From: Acanthopleura granulata
Lineage: Eukaryota > Mollusca > Polyplacophora > Chitonida > Chitonidae
NCBI GenBank assembly: GCA_016165875.1
Contig: JABBOT010000033.1
Coordinates: 1,955,575 to 2,019,574 of the forward strand
Direction: 5' to 3'
Length of the DNA stretch: 64,000 nucleotides
The notes under the pieces were generated by a model. The model was not told the origin of the DNA and searched no databases. It saw only the letters and a program-made list of their open reading frames with translations. Numbering within the stretch: position 1 is the stretch's first letter; every line of letters starts with the position of its first letter. The position numbers were made by a program, and so were the translations under genes. Of the stretch, positions 1-13,718 are shown one piece after another.

Positions 1-199
1 AAACGTTGTCCAGCGGTCAGCAAGTCCAGCTCGTGCTGGCTTCCTTTCCGGCCGTACGTGGGAAAGTCCGCCAGCAACCTGCAGATGGTCGTGGGTTTCT
101 CCCGGACTCGACCCGGTTTCCTCCCACCATACTGGCCGCCATAGTACAAGTGAAGTATTCTTGAGTACCTCGTAAGACACCAATCATATAAATAAGTAA
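1..199 (+). mobile_element. tRNA-derived SINE, 5' end outside the window
   Basis: Contains the body and tail of the common SINE of this window: CCAGCTCGTGCTGGCTTCC, the CCCGGTTTCCTCCCACCAT core and GTATTCTTGAGTACC with an AT-rich end. Confidence 0.85.
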
Positions 200-1116
200 A
201 CCTAATGGTTAGAGGTGCTTGCCTCTGAAGGCGGTTGCTAGCACCCATGGTCTGCAGGTTCAAGTTCGATCGTGGATACTGTCACCGCTTGATGAGGCTT
301 TGCCGAAAACAAGCTTTCGTTAAAGAGGATATGGCGTGAGCATCTGTTTGATCATATTGTTTATTCTTACGGTATAACAATTTGCCGAAATGAATACATC
401 TAAAAATTTTAGCTGATAACTTGAGAATTCATATCAGGTAACGTAGTTCTATGCTTACAGGATGTTGTATGCAAAGTAATAGAGCTTTTGTAATTTAGGA
501 CCCCCCCCCCAAAAAAAAAGCCACCAAAAAAGAAAACAAAACATTACTTTGCAGAGCTGTAAATATTCTGTTATTTGCCAAGTTTCTTTCTGTTTGTTTC
601 CCATTACATCTGGTTTAAAGGATTTCATATTTACCTTAATGCGTTGTTCTATAGTGAGTTGTTTTACTTTTCGCGTGGATGAGCGTTGATTTAAAATTTT
701 ACGCTAAACGTTTGCTGTCAACGTTGGTTTTTGTATAATTGTGTGGCTGAAATGGTACATTCAAGAGATGCATGGAACATCGCTAACCAAAAGCTTCGGT
801 TGAATGAGTGGTTTACAGTTAAAAGAAAAAATAAAACCAAAGCTATTTCAGAAGAGGAGTCCATACAGACCTAAGCCGGCATAGGCATTTTTATGACGCT
901 TGGTAACTGTATAAATCACCTTTTAATCTGGAATTCTCAAGAGGCCATAGGATACGCCGTTTGAGAAAAGTGCAAACACCCTGTCGCGTTATCCGTACCC
1001 TACGTTCTTCAGTATTTGGGGCGAGACACTCTTTTGTGTGCGAAGTACGGTCCCGTTTATTATCACAATCGAATTCCACGCAGTGTGGCCTCATGGTTGT
1101 GACCCTGGTGAATAAC

Positions 1117-1250
1117 TCCAGGCCCCAGTTTTATGAAACACACTTAAGTGTTTTCCTTAACTGTCATGACAACCTAAGTTGTAGAGATAGGAAGTGCACT
1201 TAGCTAAGTGCTGATTAGCATTAAGTATGCTTCATGAAACCGGGCCCAGA
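1117..1250. mobile_element. Short inverted-repeat element (MITE-like), about 134 bp
   Basis: The left end CCAGGCCCCAGTTTTATGAAACACACTTAAG and right end CTTCATGAAACCGGGCCCAGA are imperfect reverse complements over about 30 bp. The middle is AT-rich with CTTAGCTAAG-type palindromes. No coding capacity. Confidence 0.6.
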
Positions 1251-2491
1251 TGTATTCCACTGCCTATTTCTCGTACACAATGGCTCTAAAGTATATCACA
1301 ATTGTCTAGTAATCACAAGGAAAACAGCTGATTTAACACTACTTCTAAATGGCAAAATGGTGAACTAAGTTCTGCTGACGTCACAGTGGAAACATTTGTC
1401 TTGTTGGGTGGTAGAAATATCTCGCCGCTGATTGGTTAAAATTGAGAGCGTGGCAGTCCGTTCGATTTTCCCCACGTGAGCTTTTCCGCTTATCTTCGAA
1501 CAGCGATATTTCGGTTAACATACATCTAGAAAAGTGACGGTTTTTGAACGATGAGTAGGATTCCTTACCCATACACATATACGTATGAAACCAAGAGTCT
1601 ATTGCAAGGACAGGACATAGGCTAAACTGATATTGACTGTGGAAAATGCTGTGTTCTAATCATGCAACAGCAACACCGTGTTATCACACGTCGCTCTCTT
1701 ATGGAACTGTTACTGCTTGTATAGTGAATGCCATTGAGTCATAAAGAGTACGCAGGCCTAGGTATGAGACGCAAATCCAAAGTGGGTCGTCATGTTGATG
1801 ATGCAAATATCTGTCTCAATTTGTAAAAGGCTTTGAATAAGGCGTTTAATTGAACATGTGCATGTTTACAACGATCATTTGAAGTGCTTATTCAATGCCC
1901 TTGGATTTTGTTAGTATTGTAACAGCACTGCCAAATGATTTATTTCCTGAATTTACCTATTTGATTGGTACTTTACGCCAAAAAAAAAAAAAAAAAAAAA
2001 GGAAATAAATAAAACTCATACCATGTCGCCCAGCATTATGATAAGAGGAAACCAACCAGGGCGATGGGGGAACTCTTCCGCAAATTGCTGACAGAACTGC
2101 CCAGGCACGACTAGTGTGAAAGCCATCAAGAGTTGGACTTATGTCAGATAGCTGTTGTCCTAGGTCAACTGTGCAAGATTCCTACCGGACATTGGCAGAA
2201 AGTCCACTTTCTGGTGTCAGGGCATGTTTGATATCCTACTGCAAATCTCATGGGGCACACTCGAAACACTATCCTCCCCTCCCCCCAACCCAACCAACCA
2301 ACACACACACACCGAAGACCAATTTATGCTTTAAACGAAACGGACCTATTCTGTTCACACGGGATCACGCGGGAGTGATCTGGGTTAGTGCTTTTCACGC
2401 CTAGCTTGTCAAGAGGATGTATGCTCTGTATTATTTTTGACCGGTAAAATCCACAAGGCCTCAGTTTCGAGGCACACATCAATCGCCAAGC

Positions 2492-2611
2492 ATTTATTTA
2501 TTTATTTGATTGGTGTTTTACGCCGTACTCATTTCACTTATACGACGCCCTACATAATGGTTGGGGGAAACCGGGCAGAACCTGGGGGAAACCCAGGATC
2601 ATCCGCAGGTT
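2492..2611 (-). mobile_element. SINE fragment (3' half)
   Basis: Reverse orientation: TTTATTTATTTGATTGGTG, TTTTACGCCGTACTC, then ACCGGGCAGAACCTGGGGGAAACCC. The tRNA-like head is missing. Confidence 0.8.
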
Positions 2612-3754
2612 ACGGGCCGATCGCTAAGTGAGTTTTGATCGCTCAACGCGACTCCGGCGAATCGCACTGCAGCCACTTTGGGCGTTCGGGGCCATAGTGT
2701 TTGTTTTGACACCTTTGGAATCTGACTTGGACCTAATTATGTTGCGAAGCGAGGTCTGTGGATCGGACCAGCTGTCGTGCCCATCTGGCACAGTTTTCCT
2801 TCACCACAAACAGTTTCTCAGACACCTCCGTAAACTCATTGTGCTCTGGCGAAACACCATTGAGATGTTCAGAGAACTGCAAGGAGCGCTATGCATGCGG
2901 TGGTTTCTAGAAGGATCAAATGTAATAATTAAGAAATACCAAATGCTCATTGTCGTCCTTCAACTGGAAATGAAATTGTTAGGTCAACCTCTACGCCATG
3001 GGCACCGCGACTAACGACTGAATACGAGTGACTTGAAACGTGACGATGAAATGAGATCTCGGTTACACGAGAGAAATCTTTCTTGTAACGACATATATTT
3101 CCCGCCGTGCATTGATTATGTATAATACTTTCCATAAACTACACATATATATCATTTTTCTCGGAAAACTCATTTTGCTTACGTTATGTAACACGGTTGC
3201 ATATGTCGCCCAGAGGACGTTAATGGCTGTACCCCCATAAATTGCTGAACTCCTCACGAAATGGTTTTATTCAACTGGGGAAATGACGTACATGTGCTTT
3301 ATATCATTAGCATGTTTTGTTAAAATCTTAATCATTTTAATATTGCACTTGCAACAGTTGGTGCACACACACCATGTTTACAATGGATATGGTTAATCGG
3401 TAGATTCCGATTACATGGGATAATGAGAAAATTTAAACATAAAGGACACTTTATGAATTAGGGCATTTTACTAACAAGCCTTTATACTGTTTCTTCTAAA
3501 TTACAGTTGTTGCCTCCAGAAGTAAATTTGCAGACCCACCCATTATCGTAACTGCATACATGTAAAAGCATTACAGTGATTTGTAATTACACTTTCTGAA
3601 AGTACGACATCGATAAAGCTGTTAATTAAAATATACCGTTAAGTCATTTATATCAATCTACACACTCAGAAAATAATTTATCTTGGAAATTGAAGGCAAA
3701 TGTTAGAACGATTACGTGCCTTTACGATATACACAGTTTTACAGTTCCTGAACA

Positions 3755-4001
3755 CCCGAGGTCGAGGGGGTTATCGCTCTGGTGCAACGTAATAATCCAG
3801 TGCTTCTCGCCATAGGAATAGCTGTGAGTTCAAACCCAGATTTTCCACTAGGGTACGTGGAACAGTCTGCTGGCAACCTGCCGATGGTTGTGGGTTTACC
3901 CTTGGTTCTGCTCAGTTTCCTCCCACCATAATGTTGGCCGCAGTCGTACAGGTGAAGTATCCTTGAGAATGGCGTAAAGCGTCAATGATATAAATAAAAT
4001 T
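3755..4001 (+). mobile_element. Full-length SINE
   Basis: The tRNA-like head has a B-box-like GTGAGTTCAAACCC; the body has TTTCCTCCCACCATAATG and the tail CCTTGAGAATGGCGTAAAG followed by ATAAATAAAAT. Confidence 0.82.
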
Positions 4002-4631
4002 AAATAATAAATTGATGACAGTTCATGAGTGGAGAATATATTAAACGACTAGTAAGACGTATCAGGCCCTTTCGCTGGCACATCCTCGTACTGAACGTCC
4101 GTGTCGTTTGTTTTTAACCCCGTTACCTTTTTCACGGTTCCCAAAACGTGTAAACAAAAAGACTTTAGATACTACCTACACAATACGTTTTTTTACGAAA
4201 TGGTGTCCAGGTGTAATCATCATAAAGTAGACTTCATGTGGGTCCGATGCTGTTAAACACTCGCAAATAAAAGTAGAACTGGGTTGATGAACTGTGTATT
4301 AATATCTCAGGTTTACGTTTATCGCTTATGTCATTAAGCATTCGTGGCCAAAAAACCCTACCAAAACGAATTGCATTTACCTCTACAGCGGAAGCCATCC
4401 TCAGATAACGGTATTATGCCCCATGTGGCTTTCACTGATGATTTCTTGTGCTAGCAGTTCACTATAGATACAGGACGCAGCGGGTGTTTGTAATTGCAAG
4501 TAATAAGAGAGCGCGTTTTTATTCCATATTAATAGCACATAAACGGAGTGGGTGTGCTGGGGTTGGGGATAGTGGTACCTGCATCACGTTAGTTTAACGT
4601 CAGGGCCACGGCTTCTTATCGGAGAGAATTG

Positions 4632-5155
4632 TATTTTCTCGTAGTATTTCTGCTCTACATCTTTACGCTTGTTGCACCTGCTGTGACCATGGAATGTCAC
4701 GTTTGTGATGTTTCAACCTTAGGTGTTTTACTTAAGCCAGCATGAAGTCTGCAATTTTTTGCATGGCAGAATAGTATTTTTCGCAGTAATCCTGTTCCAC
4801 ATTTTTATGCTTTGTGTACCTGCCGTAAGCATGGAATAGTAAGTGTCGGATTTTGCAATCTTAGGTGTTTTACGTAATCTAGCATGTAAGTCTACATTTT
4901 TCTTGTCTACCAGAATGATATTTTGCTGTGGTATTTCTTCCCCGCCTTTGCGGCAGTTGTACCTGCTGTGACCATAGAATGTTACGTGTGATCTTGCAAT
5001 CTTACCCGCTTTATATAAGCCAGTATGAGGTTTGCACTTTCTTGTCTGCCACAAAAGTATTTTCTCGTAGCATTTGTGGTCAACATGTTTTGCGATCTTA
5101 ATTTATAATTTTAGTAAATGTGACATGTTATGTGTCTGATCTTAAAGTCTTAAAC
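4632..5155. repeat. Degenerate tandem repeat, period about 145 bp, 3-4 copies
   Basis: Copies start near 4,632, 4,774, 4,919 and 5,057 with variants of TTTTCTCGTAGTATTTCTG. Each continues with CACCTGCTGTGACCATGGAATG-like and GCAATCTTAGGTGTTTTAC-like segments. An old minisatellite; no coding function seen. Confidence 0.7.
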
Positions 5156-6933
5156 GGAATGGTATGTTATGCATTTTCACTTAAACATTTCACTCCTAAA
5201 TAAATGTAAGGGACTGTCTATCGAAATTGATGATTTGTGCCTTCACTAACAGATCCAAAATCATTGTTCTTTTTGAATTTTTAGTAAAGAACACTATGAA
5301 TAAACGGTAAGTATAGTTAAACAGCAATATCTGAGTTGGTAGTTAATTACAAGATGGCTTGTAGTAAGGAGTAAGTAAGATCACGAAACTGTCTTAGACT
5401 TAAGTCAAAACTTATGTCTTAACCAGACTTAGGCCTAGTCTTAAATTCAAAAAGTTTTGGTGAGCTAAGGCTGTGAGTTAGCCTAGAAATATTTATTTCA
5501 GTATTTACTCATATTGTAGATTTTAATAGCAAAATTAAAAATTAGCGATCCATGTCAAATCTAAACGCAGGAATAACGTGACAAGTTAAGAGGAAGTTTG
5601 GCTTGATCCTGGCTCCAGGAATACATCAAGGCCAACAGAGCCTTGCTCCAAAGGTTGCTACCCCTGTCTCGAGTATTATGGTGAGAACACACATGGCCAA
5701 ATGTATAATCACATACAGCTTTCTGCAGAGATACAGCCGGTGATGTACGCGCAGGTAGAAGTAAGAAATATCACAAAACGAACACATTTAAGCTTATGCA
5801 GCGGTATTACACAATAAAGTGACTCAGTGGCTCACCCAGCCAGCCTGATATTGTTACATAACTTGACTTTATGTGGTATGCGTAGCCTGTATGTACTGAG
5901 CCAGTGATGTCTGTATTAAGCCCCAGTCTCGTAACTGCGTTGATATACATGCCCTGAGATGCTATCATATTTTTATCCCAACTGGCCTGCCCAGTTAAAA
6001 TCTCGTATCTTGCTTGTAGCCGTCAACCAGTGACAGGTGGAAATTTACAGCCGTACCTTCGTATCATGCAATTAGTTGCGCAAGGGTGTTACGCATAAAA
6101 AGTATTGCTCTCTAGAAGTTGACGCGAGTAACGTGCGATGTTTTTCTTTTCCGAAAGAGTAAAAAAATGTTACTATTCAAGAGGTAAACCTTAAGTACAT
6201 ACATCGTGCTGCAGATATGAATCCTCTTCCACAAGCGCCTCTAGTTGGGTAACATAATAAAAGAAACAGAAAAGAGAAGAAATCTCTTTCTGTAATGGTG
6301 TCAGTTTTGTGTATATGTAATATTTAGTTTTCGTTATCTACGAAACAAAAATGCATTTGAAGAAATCCTCCATGAAGTCCAGTCGTCCTTTCGGCTGTAC
6401 ACAGTTCTTAAAAAAAAAAAACTCCTTGGAAGGAAGTATTCATTTCTCCGCGGCTCAGTTATCAGCTTCGTGCATGCGTGCTATATATCTTGCAGCTGCA
6501 TGGTGACCTCGCATGTTATCGGTTAGCACGTAAAAGTAGATCTGGGTGTGGTTATCGCTTTCGCTCTCCCTTTTTGCCATTTTAAGTTTTCTTTAATTGC
6601 AGTTAATTGTGAATTGTAGTTAATAAACATAATTTGGTATAATTATTATGACCATGTACACAAAAGAACGTACTCAATCAACGAAAGAGCTTCCAATAGG
6701 ATATGCTTGTGTAACATTTTGGTTAGTTATTCTGACATACTGAAACGTTTATAAACTGGCCGGCCACTGTTCAAATCGATTTCTAGGTTTGCTTAGAGTT
6801 AAAGATTATTATTTAGCCTTATATAGTCTTATTTTAATTAACCATCAGCCTACCGGGGTCCCCCCCCCCTTCTTTCCATGCCACGGGGAAAATTGTTTAA
6901 GAATAAAGAAATAAACAGATGACAACTTTTAAA

Positions 6934-7193
6934 CTGATTGATTCATTGATTGATTGATTGGTCTTTCACGCCTTTGTCAAGAACATTTCGTATATACGAC
7001 GGCATCCAGTATAATTGGTGGGAGGAAACCCACGATCATCCGAAGACTCCTGGCACATTACCTTCCCATGTGAGCTCAACTCTAGAGAAAGCCAACATGA
7101 GCTGGATTTGAACTCACAGCCACGGCTTTATTGAAATTCTCTTGAGTCTTTACGCTGTGGGTGGGCTCTAACCACCTCGACAACGGGGGCCCC
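6934..7193 (-). mobile_element. Near full-length SINE, diverged
   Basis: Reverse orientation from the TGATTGATTGATTGG tail, through GGTGGGAGGAAACCCACGATCATCC and GAGCTGGATTTGAACTCACAGCC (B-box region), to the A-box side CTAACCACCTCGACAACGGG. Confidence 0.8.
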
Positions 7194-9067
7194 GTTTATA
7201 ATCTGAAGTATGCTAGACAAATTAAAATAACACACGGTGATGATGTTACGCAATTAAATGCCTTCTGGCGTCATCAGGGTTGACATAGGTAAGGCACATT
7301 AAAACATCTGCACTTAGCGACACATTGATATCACACAGCCCTCAATTGTTCTCAGAAGCCAGTTTTTCTGTGTTCCTGTTTTCGCTGCATTTACTGAATG
7401 GGAGGTGCCAGGAAAACACTGAGACCGACGCTTTGTCCGCTAAAGGCAACGAAGGTGAACTATTGACTTACACATCTGTTAGAATTGGTATATGTACCAC
7501 ATCACGGCGCACATGAAGCAGGCGTTGTATAAGAAAACACGACCGCTTGAACAGAAGACAGCAAAATGACACCATAGAACAATCGGAATGGATCTCCTCA
7601 CAATGTATAATACTTGCTGTGGTACAATTTCAAATGACAGGAAGGAAGGGAGTTGACGGATTTCGTCAAATGGGTTGCTTTGCCCGATGCGAAATGGGAA
7701 CGAGTGACATATTTAACTGTCACGGTGACATTTATATCTGTTTCAGGAAGACTTTTCGACGCGTGTGTGGGTGTTATTTTTTTTCCAGATAATTCCTTTG
7801 CATCGTTTTTCGGACTTATTACGGAATACTTTCGTTCAACTCAGTCTATATGTTTTAATGTAGCAGAGCACAAACGTCATTTGTAATGTAGTGTCATTCT
7901 GTAAATAGAAATACGGACTCCTCGTCCTCAAGGCGCATGTATATACGCACGGAAGTTGTATATATAAAATCATGTTTTGGCACCAGTCGTTTAAGGCGGT
8001 CAACAAATTAGCTGGTATGTCAGAAGTAGATAGCTATTTCTAATATACATTTCCTTCACAAGGTTCGCTGTGCTTTAGATGGAGTTATTGAAAATTCATA
8101 CTGATTTACGTGAACACTTAACTGTACCATGCCTTTGCAAGAGCGGGTTAGCATCAACAGTTTGATGAGCCAAGCGAGAATCATTTCACCAACGTGATTT
8201 TGGGTTCTACCTTGTTTAGGCTCGAATCAGCGCATTGGTATTCACAGCTGAATGTGTTCTCCTTTTATTATACAAAATTCGAATGCAAATAAGCACATAC
8301 ATGTTTAATACATGTTGAGGTTGCCACCAGTGGCAGAGTAACCTCTTTGTTCTTGACCACCTGGAGTCTTGCACGGATCACTGGTACCTTTACACATGGC
8401 CATCCATATTCTTCGTGCATGCGCACTGATTACGACAACACGTAGCAGATTTGGACAGACAACTGCGAAGTTCAGATATTCTTTATTTAGGGGTCCTATA
8501 AATCAAAAAAAACTTCTGTTATCTTTGCAATCGCATAAACGTTCGATGAACCCGGCAAAACATGTGTACCCAACGTCCTCTATTTGCCTGTTTTCGCAGT
8601 TGACTGATTATTAGCCTGAGGCGTATACTACAGGCTCATGTTTTTCTTGGAAGGAAAACAATATACAGATGGTGTCTGGCAACCATGGAGGAACCACCCT
8701 TGAAAAAACAACACGTGATAACTGGTATTGGTTGACAGATAACCACTTATTTTTCAACAACTTAGTAGCCTTCCAAAGCAAGGTCGAGATAACTCAGCTG
8801 CAGCTTGCGTAAGCAAATGCATTTTTTTTTAGATCTAATGATGTACCAAGGAATAATGATATGGTTTAATGATGAGTTTCTGTGATACTATTGAATATGT
8901 TTAACAACTCAGGCCGAGCCTTCAGATGCATGTTATCGAATGAAATATGGGAAAAGAAAGTTATTCAATGAAAATATGCGTTGTATTATCGTTGGTTAAT
9001 CTCTCTCTCTCCATAACTTAGTTCTATTGCCCTGCATTTTGATAGTTTCTTATCAATCAAAATCGCT

Positions 9068-9172
9068 CCGGTCGTAAGTGGAAAGGTCTTCCAACAACCT
9101 GCTGATGGTCGTTGGTTTTCTGCTCAGTTTTCCTCCCATCATAATTCTGAGTACGGCGTACAAAAATATTAA
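9068..9172 (+). mobile_element. SINE fragment
   Basis: Body fragment with GTCTTCCAACAACCTGCTGATGG and TTTTCCTCCCATCATAAT joined directly to the GAGTACGGCGTACAAA tail. Confidence 0.65.
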
Positions 9173-12100
9173 AAAAATCTACGCTTGCACAGCTTCTCTG
9201 CATGGAAAGTGCCTATCACCGAGCCAGTACGGAAATCTCGCCAAGATTGCCACGAAAGTAGTACAACCGGAGTGATTCATCGTTCTGACTCGCACACTGC
9301 AACTGTGCAGTCGGTGTGTTGCAGTCGCCTGTTACCCCTTTGCACTGATGTTAATAAAACGATATGATAACACAGCATTTAGAGTGTTTTTCTAGACTAG
9401 TGATGCCAAATAAATTACAGTTGGCATCACTGAATTTTTGTTATCTAATTCTGCCTAGGCCATGTTGTACGAGATTGGGGTATAAGATGTTACTTTTAAT
9501 GCATTTTTATGAAAATATGTAGAGTGAAACAGTGGCCTGAGGCCGTAATTTCCCTTTTTTCGCCTGAAGATTGTCTTTCACATTTCACAGTTTTACTCCC
9601 CATGTTGTAACCTTTCAGACCCACAATGTCTGCGATCAGTCTATATCTCCTTAGGGATTTGACACAGTAGAAGCTCTCCTCCCAAGTAGTCTCCTGGCGC
9701 TCAAAATTACAGGCATGTGCATTTTTGACACAATGCTGTTTATCACTGGTACACAGAAGTTTTCACACAGTAAGATACGATGTCTGTGTCATGTATCTCA
9801 CACCGTACACATTAAATCCTGGTAACAGAAAAGGTTATTTTTGGCGAGGATTCAAGATTGCCTTAACTATGATTCAATATTTTTCTCTCTTAATATTAAC
9901 CCTGACAACCCTCCTAATTTCTCGGTGCGTTAAAAAAAAAGAAAAAAAGTAGAAAACATTTGCGGTTCCTTTCGGAATCTCGAAACACACGGAATACCCA
10001 TACAAATTTAGGACTAATGTTGCTCAGTTTGCCTACCACGTGTTAAATCCAATTAGCACGACGTGTCTGTGGAAGTCAGATTTGCAAACTGTTGCTCGTT
10101 TTCAGTTTTTTCCACACAGGATGCCAGTTTGGCTTTGAAGTTTCACAACCGTTCGCAATATTCAGCTGAGTCATGCCACCAATTAAACATGTCTGCAGAT
10201 AGCATTTTAACAGACGTTAACTATCTTCCGGGGTTTTGAGACTCGGGATGAGATATTTTCTTGTTTCTGTGCTTTAAGTAACCCCCAGGAATACCATTTG
10301 TGAGGAGGGCTACTTCGTCTTTCGTAGCCGAATTACACCTTGACCATGCCATGCCGACAGATCATATTATTTTTCTCTTTGGATAAGGCATTAAAGCTTG
10401 TTTTTTGTACTAAAGGGACTATACGTGTGATCAGTTAAATCCATTTGCCACTGACATGGCTTTTCGAATACCAAAAGAACCTTATGCCACGAAAATTAAA
10501 CTTGCCCGGTATATATATAGCAGTTATACTTTAAATGGACTTTTCGAAATGGGTTTCTTTCTGGGTCGCGAAATGTCACTTTAGACAATGTCTGAGCAAA
10601 CGACTGCCATTGTTATTAGGGGAAGGCTTATACCACTTTGGACGCCACGAATTGTACAGTGAGCTTGAAAAGATAAAATAACTTACATTTATGGAATAAT
10701 ACCTGACTCTCAAGTAAGAATGTTCAATTTGTAATCCTAATTTTTTTAAATCGCAGTCGCATTCGTTTCACTTCGGTAGCTCTTTAATAAAGCCGTCGAT
10801 TTCCGTAAGAGTCAGCGTGCTTCCCACATAGATACACAAGTCGACCGGCATTGTTTTGTGGCTTAATGCCCACACTCACCAACATTCCAAAATAAACCTC
10901 CCACCTTGAATATTTTACTATCTTACCAACGATCTCCCGTAATAACTATTTCTGTCTACTTCCTTCGCATCAGTTGCTCAAAGCTTTATCTTATCATTTC
11001 CAAAACTTCCGCTCAGTTCCGAGGCCTGGTCGTCTGTTGTTGGCTGTTGTAAACGCAGATTAGCAAATTCCAAGATTGTTTTCCGCATTCATTGTTGTCC
11101 AGTGTTTCCCTGTGTTAACGAGAATTGTCAAAACTTTCCTGCTTTCAAAAGTTCAAGGAACTGGCGTTTAAGGAGGGGAATTCCGTGATGAGTTAACTTT
11201 AGAATGCATGTGTTAACTAAGAACAGATGCAATGCTGCACAGAAACTGGCATTTGGCTGAGCGCAAAAATGCAAATAACATTGACATAAATCATAAAGAA
11301 ACTGTGAGACTCTACGGAATCTGGGATACGTCTGACAAACGAATAGATTACCATGCGAGTACCATTTTAAAAACAGTCAACAGTTTTCAGTGGTGACGAA
11401 AAGACAATGAATGTTCTGAACGGATGAATAAAACCAGTATACAAATACCTAACAAAGCAGATCATATCTCACACAAGCTACTCACCTGTTAGGTATATAT
11501 ATCTAATATGTAATGACAGGAACACATCTACTATAATATCTTTGCACTATAGATATCAGTAGTCCCCAATAAACAACCAGGACAAGGGAAATAATAAAAC
11601 TGAGTAATGTTACATGCTGCTGCGGGAAGAGAAAACAGTTTACATTTTTCGTCAAGCATTAAGCCAACAGTTTTTTGTGCACTGTTTTTGTCATTGTGTT
11701 AAACCGATATGTAGCATAACCCGGGCTTAAGTTTTCCAAAGCCAAGTTAGTAGTTTGCTTTACTGGTGCACGTTAACCGGAAGCTTAGAGAATTGCCCTG
11801 TCAGTTCATATAGACGCAATAAGTTAAGTGTATAGGGTTTGTAGTCACGAGCCTAAGGTAACTTTGAATTATGGGCTAAAAAAACATACATTTCGTATAT
11901 CCACTGGTGAAGACCTTCTGATTACATCTCTACAAGTTACTGAGCGTTTTGATGTGGAATTTCTTGTGACAGGAAACGAGCTGAATTACAGACAACTTCG
12001 CGCTTCGTATTTAATGTTATATACACACCCAGAGTGTTTGTTATTCCAGTGACTGCACAAAATCACCCGAATGTGCCGTGCATGGTCGTGATCTTATCTT

Positions 12101-12888
12101 GTCTTCATAAACAAAGTTAGACGAAGACAGATAGACCCTTAGACTAAAGAGTACAAGCTATCTCTTTAAAGCTTATCAGGGAGATTATGCAAAAATAGAA
12201 CAACACGTCATACTAGGGTTGTTTTTTGTGACGTTCCATTGAACTTCCGCTGCCCGGACTGATAGAAGACTGTTTGCTCAGGTGAGGATGCTGCCTTAAC
12301 ATGATTGAGAAAGGGAGAATGTTTTGCAATCTGCCACCGTGCAAAAGGGTTGAATGACGCAAGGCAACAGGAGATGGAAAGACTTTACTCCTTGAGTTAT
12401 CTCTTGCTACGCTACAGTGACACTCGTGAGATTGACACATTTTCATACACAGCCTGATAAGTATTGCGGACGCAGGCCAGGCAACCTGAGGTCAGAGCAT
12501 CGACCATACTATTTATACATCTTTGCTACACCGTCAGAAAAAGCAGGTGTAATTACAGCTAAAAATGCCGGAAATTCTGAAACCAGTCAATTTGACTGTA
12601 GGTCTGTAGTGGCATTGTGAAATAAATAAAAGCCACAATCAGCATTTATACATCATTTTACGTAAACTATAGGTGCATTGTTACGCCAATTTTTTCTGTA
12701 TATATAGTCAACGTTTGCTGTGTATCTTTTCAGCGTCGATTTTGTAGATATGTATTCCGATTCTCCGGTAGAAAAATTGACAACACTTTTGACTGTAAAC
12801 TTGCAGCACTTTTTCACAGCGTACCAGCTGAATGTATCACAGTTCTGTAAGAGTAAAGTGTTATTATAGTTTTAACTAGAACTACTTG

Positions 12889-13099
12889 AACCGTTGCTCA
12901 GTCGGTTATCGCGCTGGCCCAGCGCAACGACCCAGACACCTCCCTCTCCGGATTCTTCTCCGGCCGTGCGCCGGAAGGTTCACCAGCGACCTGCTGATAG
13001 TCGTGGGTTTCCTCCCACCATAGTGCGGGCCGCCATCGTATTAGTGAAATATTCTTGAGTACGGAGTAAAACACCAATCAAATAAACAAATAAATAAAT
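12889..13099 (+). mobile_element. SINE with a shortened tRNA-like head
   Basis: GCTCAGTCGGTTATCGCGC (A-box side), then the core GTTTCCTCCCACCATAGTG and tail TATTCTTGAGTACGGAGTAAAACACC with AAATA repeats; the B-box part is deleted. Confidence 0.82.
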
Positions 13100-13689
13100 T
13101 TGAACGAAGATGGGGAAACGTCGCACAGTGAAGTCCTTAACTCGGGAGACAAATTTCCACAGGTATACCTAAGCCTTCAAAGGTCAAACCAGCATTAAGA
13201 CCAGGCGGCTGTGACGACAATATTAAAACATTATGAGATAGAGAGCAGTAGGTAGTCGTCATTGCAAAAGTGAAAAATTGCGGACCTGGAGCATCGTAGG
13301 TGTTGATGTTCGAAAGAAACTTGCTTATGACGACCGCCTTGGTGGCTTGGTGTTTAGAGTGGGATATCAAATCCGGGTTGGGTCATACCAAAGACCTTAA
13401 AAATATTACTTGTTGCTGCCTCGCTTGGTACGCAGCACTGAGAGGATAGAGGAAGGAAACAGGACTGGTTGGCATAGTATAGTGTGACTGGGTGGGGTGT
13501 CATGTCTGGTGTCTGCGGCATGATCGTCCAGTGACGGCATGGGCTTGCCATATGTGTATATTTATAAATATAAAAACCTGCCGTCGCCACATGACTGAAA
13601 AATTGTTAAGTGCGACGTGAAACTCTAGCTTACAGGTACATACATACATACACTTGTCTGTGTTCTTCTGACGCTTGATCATGATTCCT

Positions 13690-13718
13690 CCATTTGTGAC
13701 AAATTCTGTCACAAATGG
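13690..13718. repeat. Perfect 12-bp inverted repeat with a 5-nt loop
   Basis: CCATTTGTGACA and TGTCACAAATGG flank AATTC. It lies about 275 bp upstream of the first supported exon. Function unknown. Confidence 0.6.

Noticed and set aside
5285..5306. 22-nt exon before a GTAAGT at 5,307
   Set aside because: Its length is not a multiple of 3 and nothing else supports coding here.
12734..12767. Exon between TATCTTTTCAG and GTAGAA
   Set aside because: The phase-1 reading has a TAG; it would need a phase-0 intron before it, unlike every other exon of the gene.
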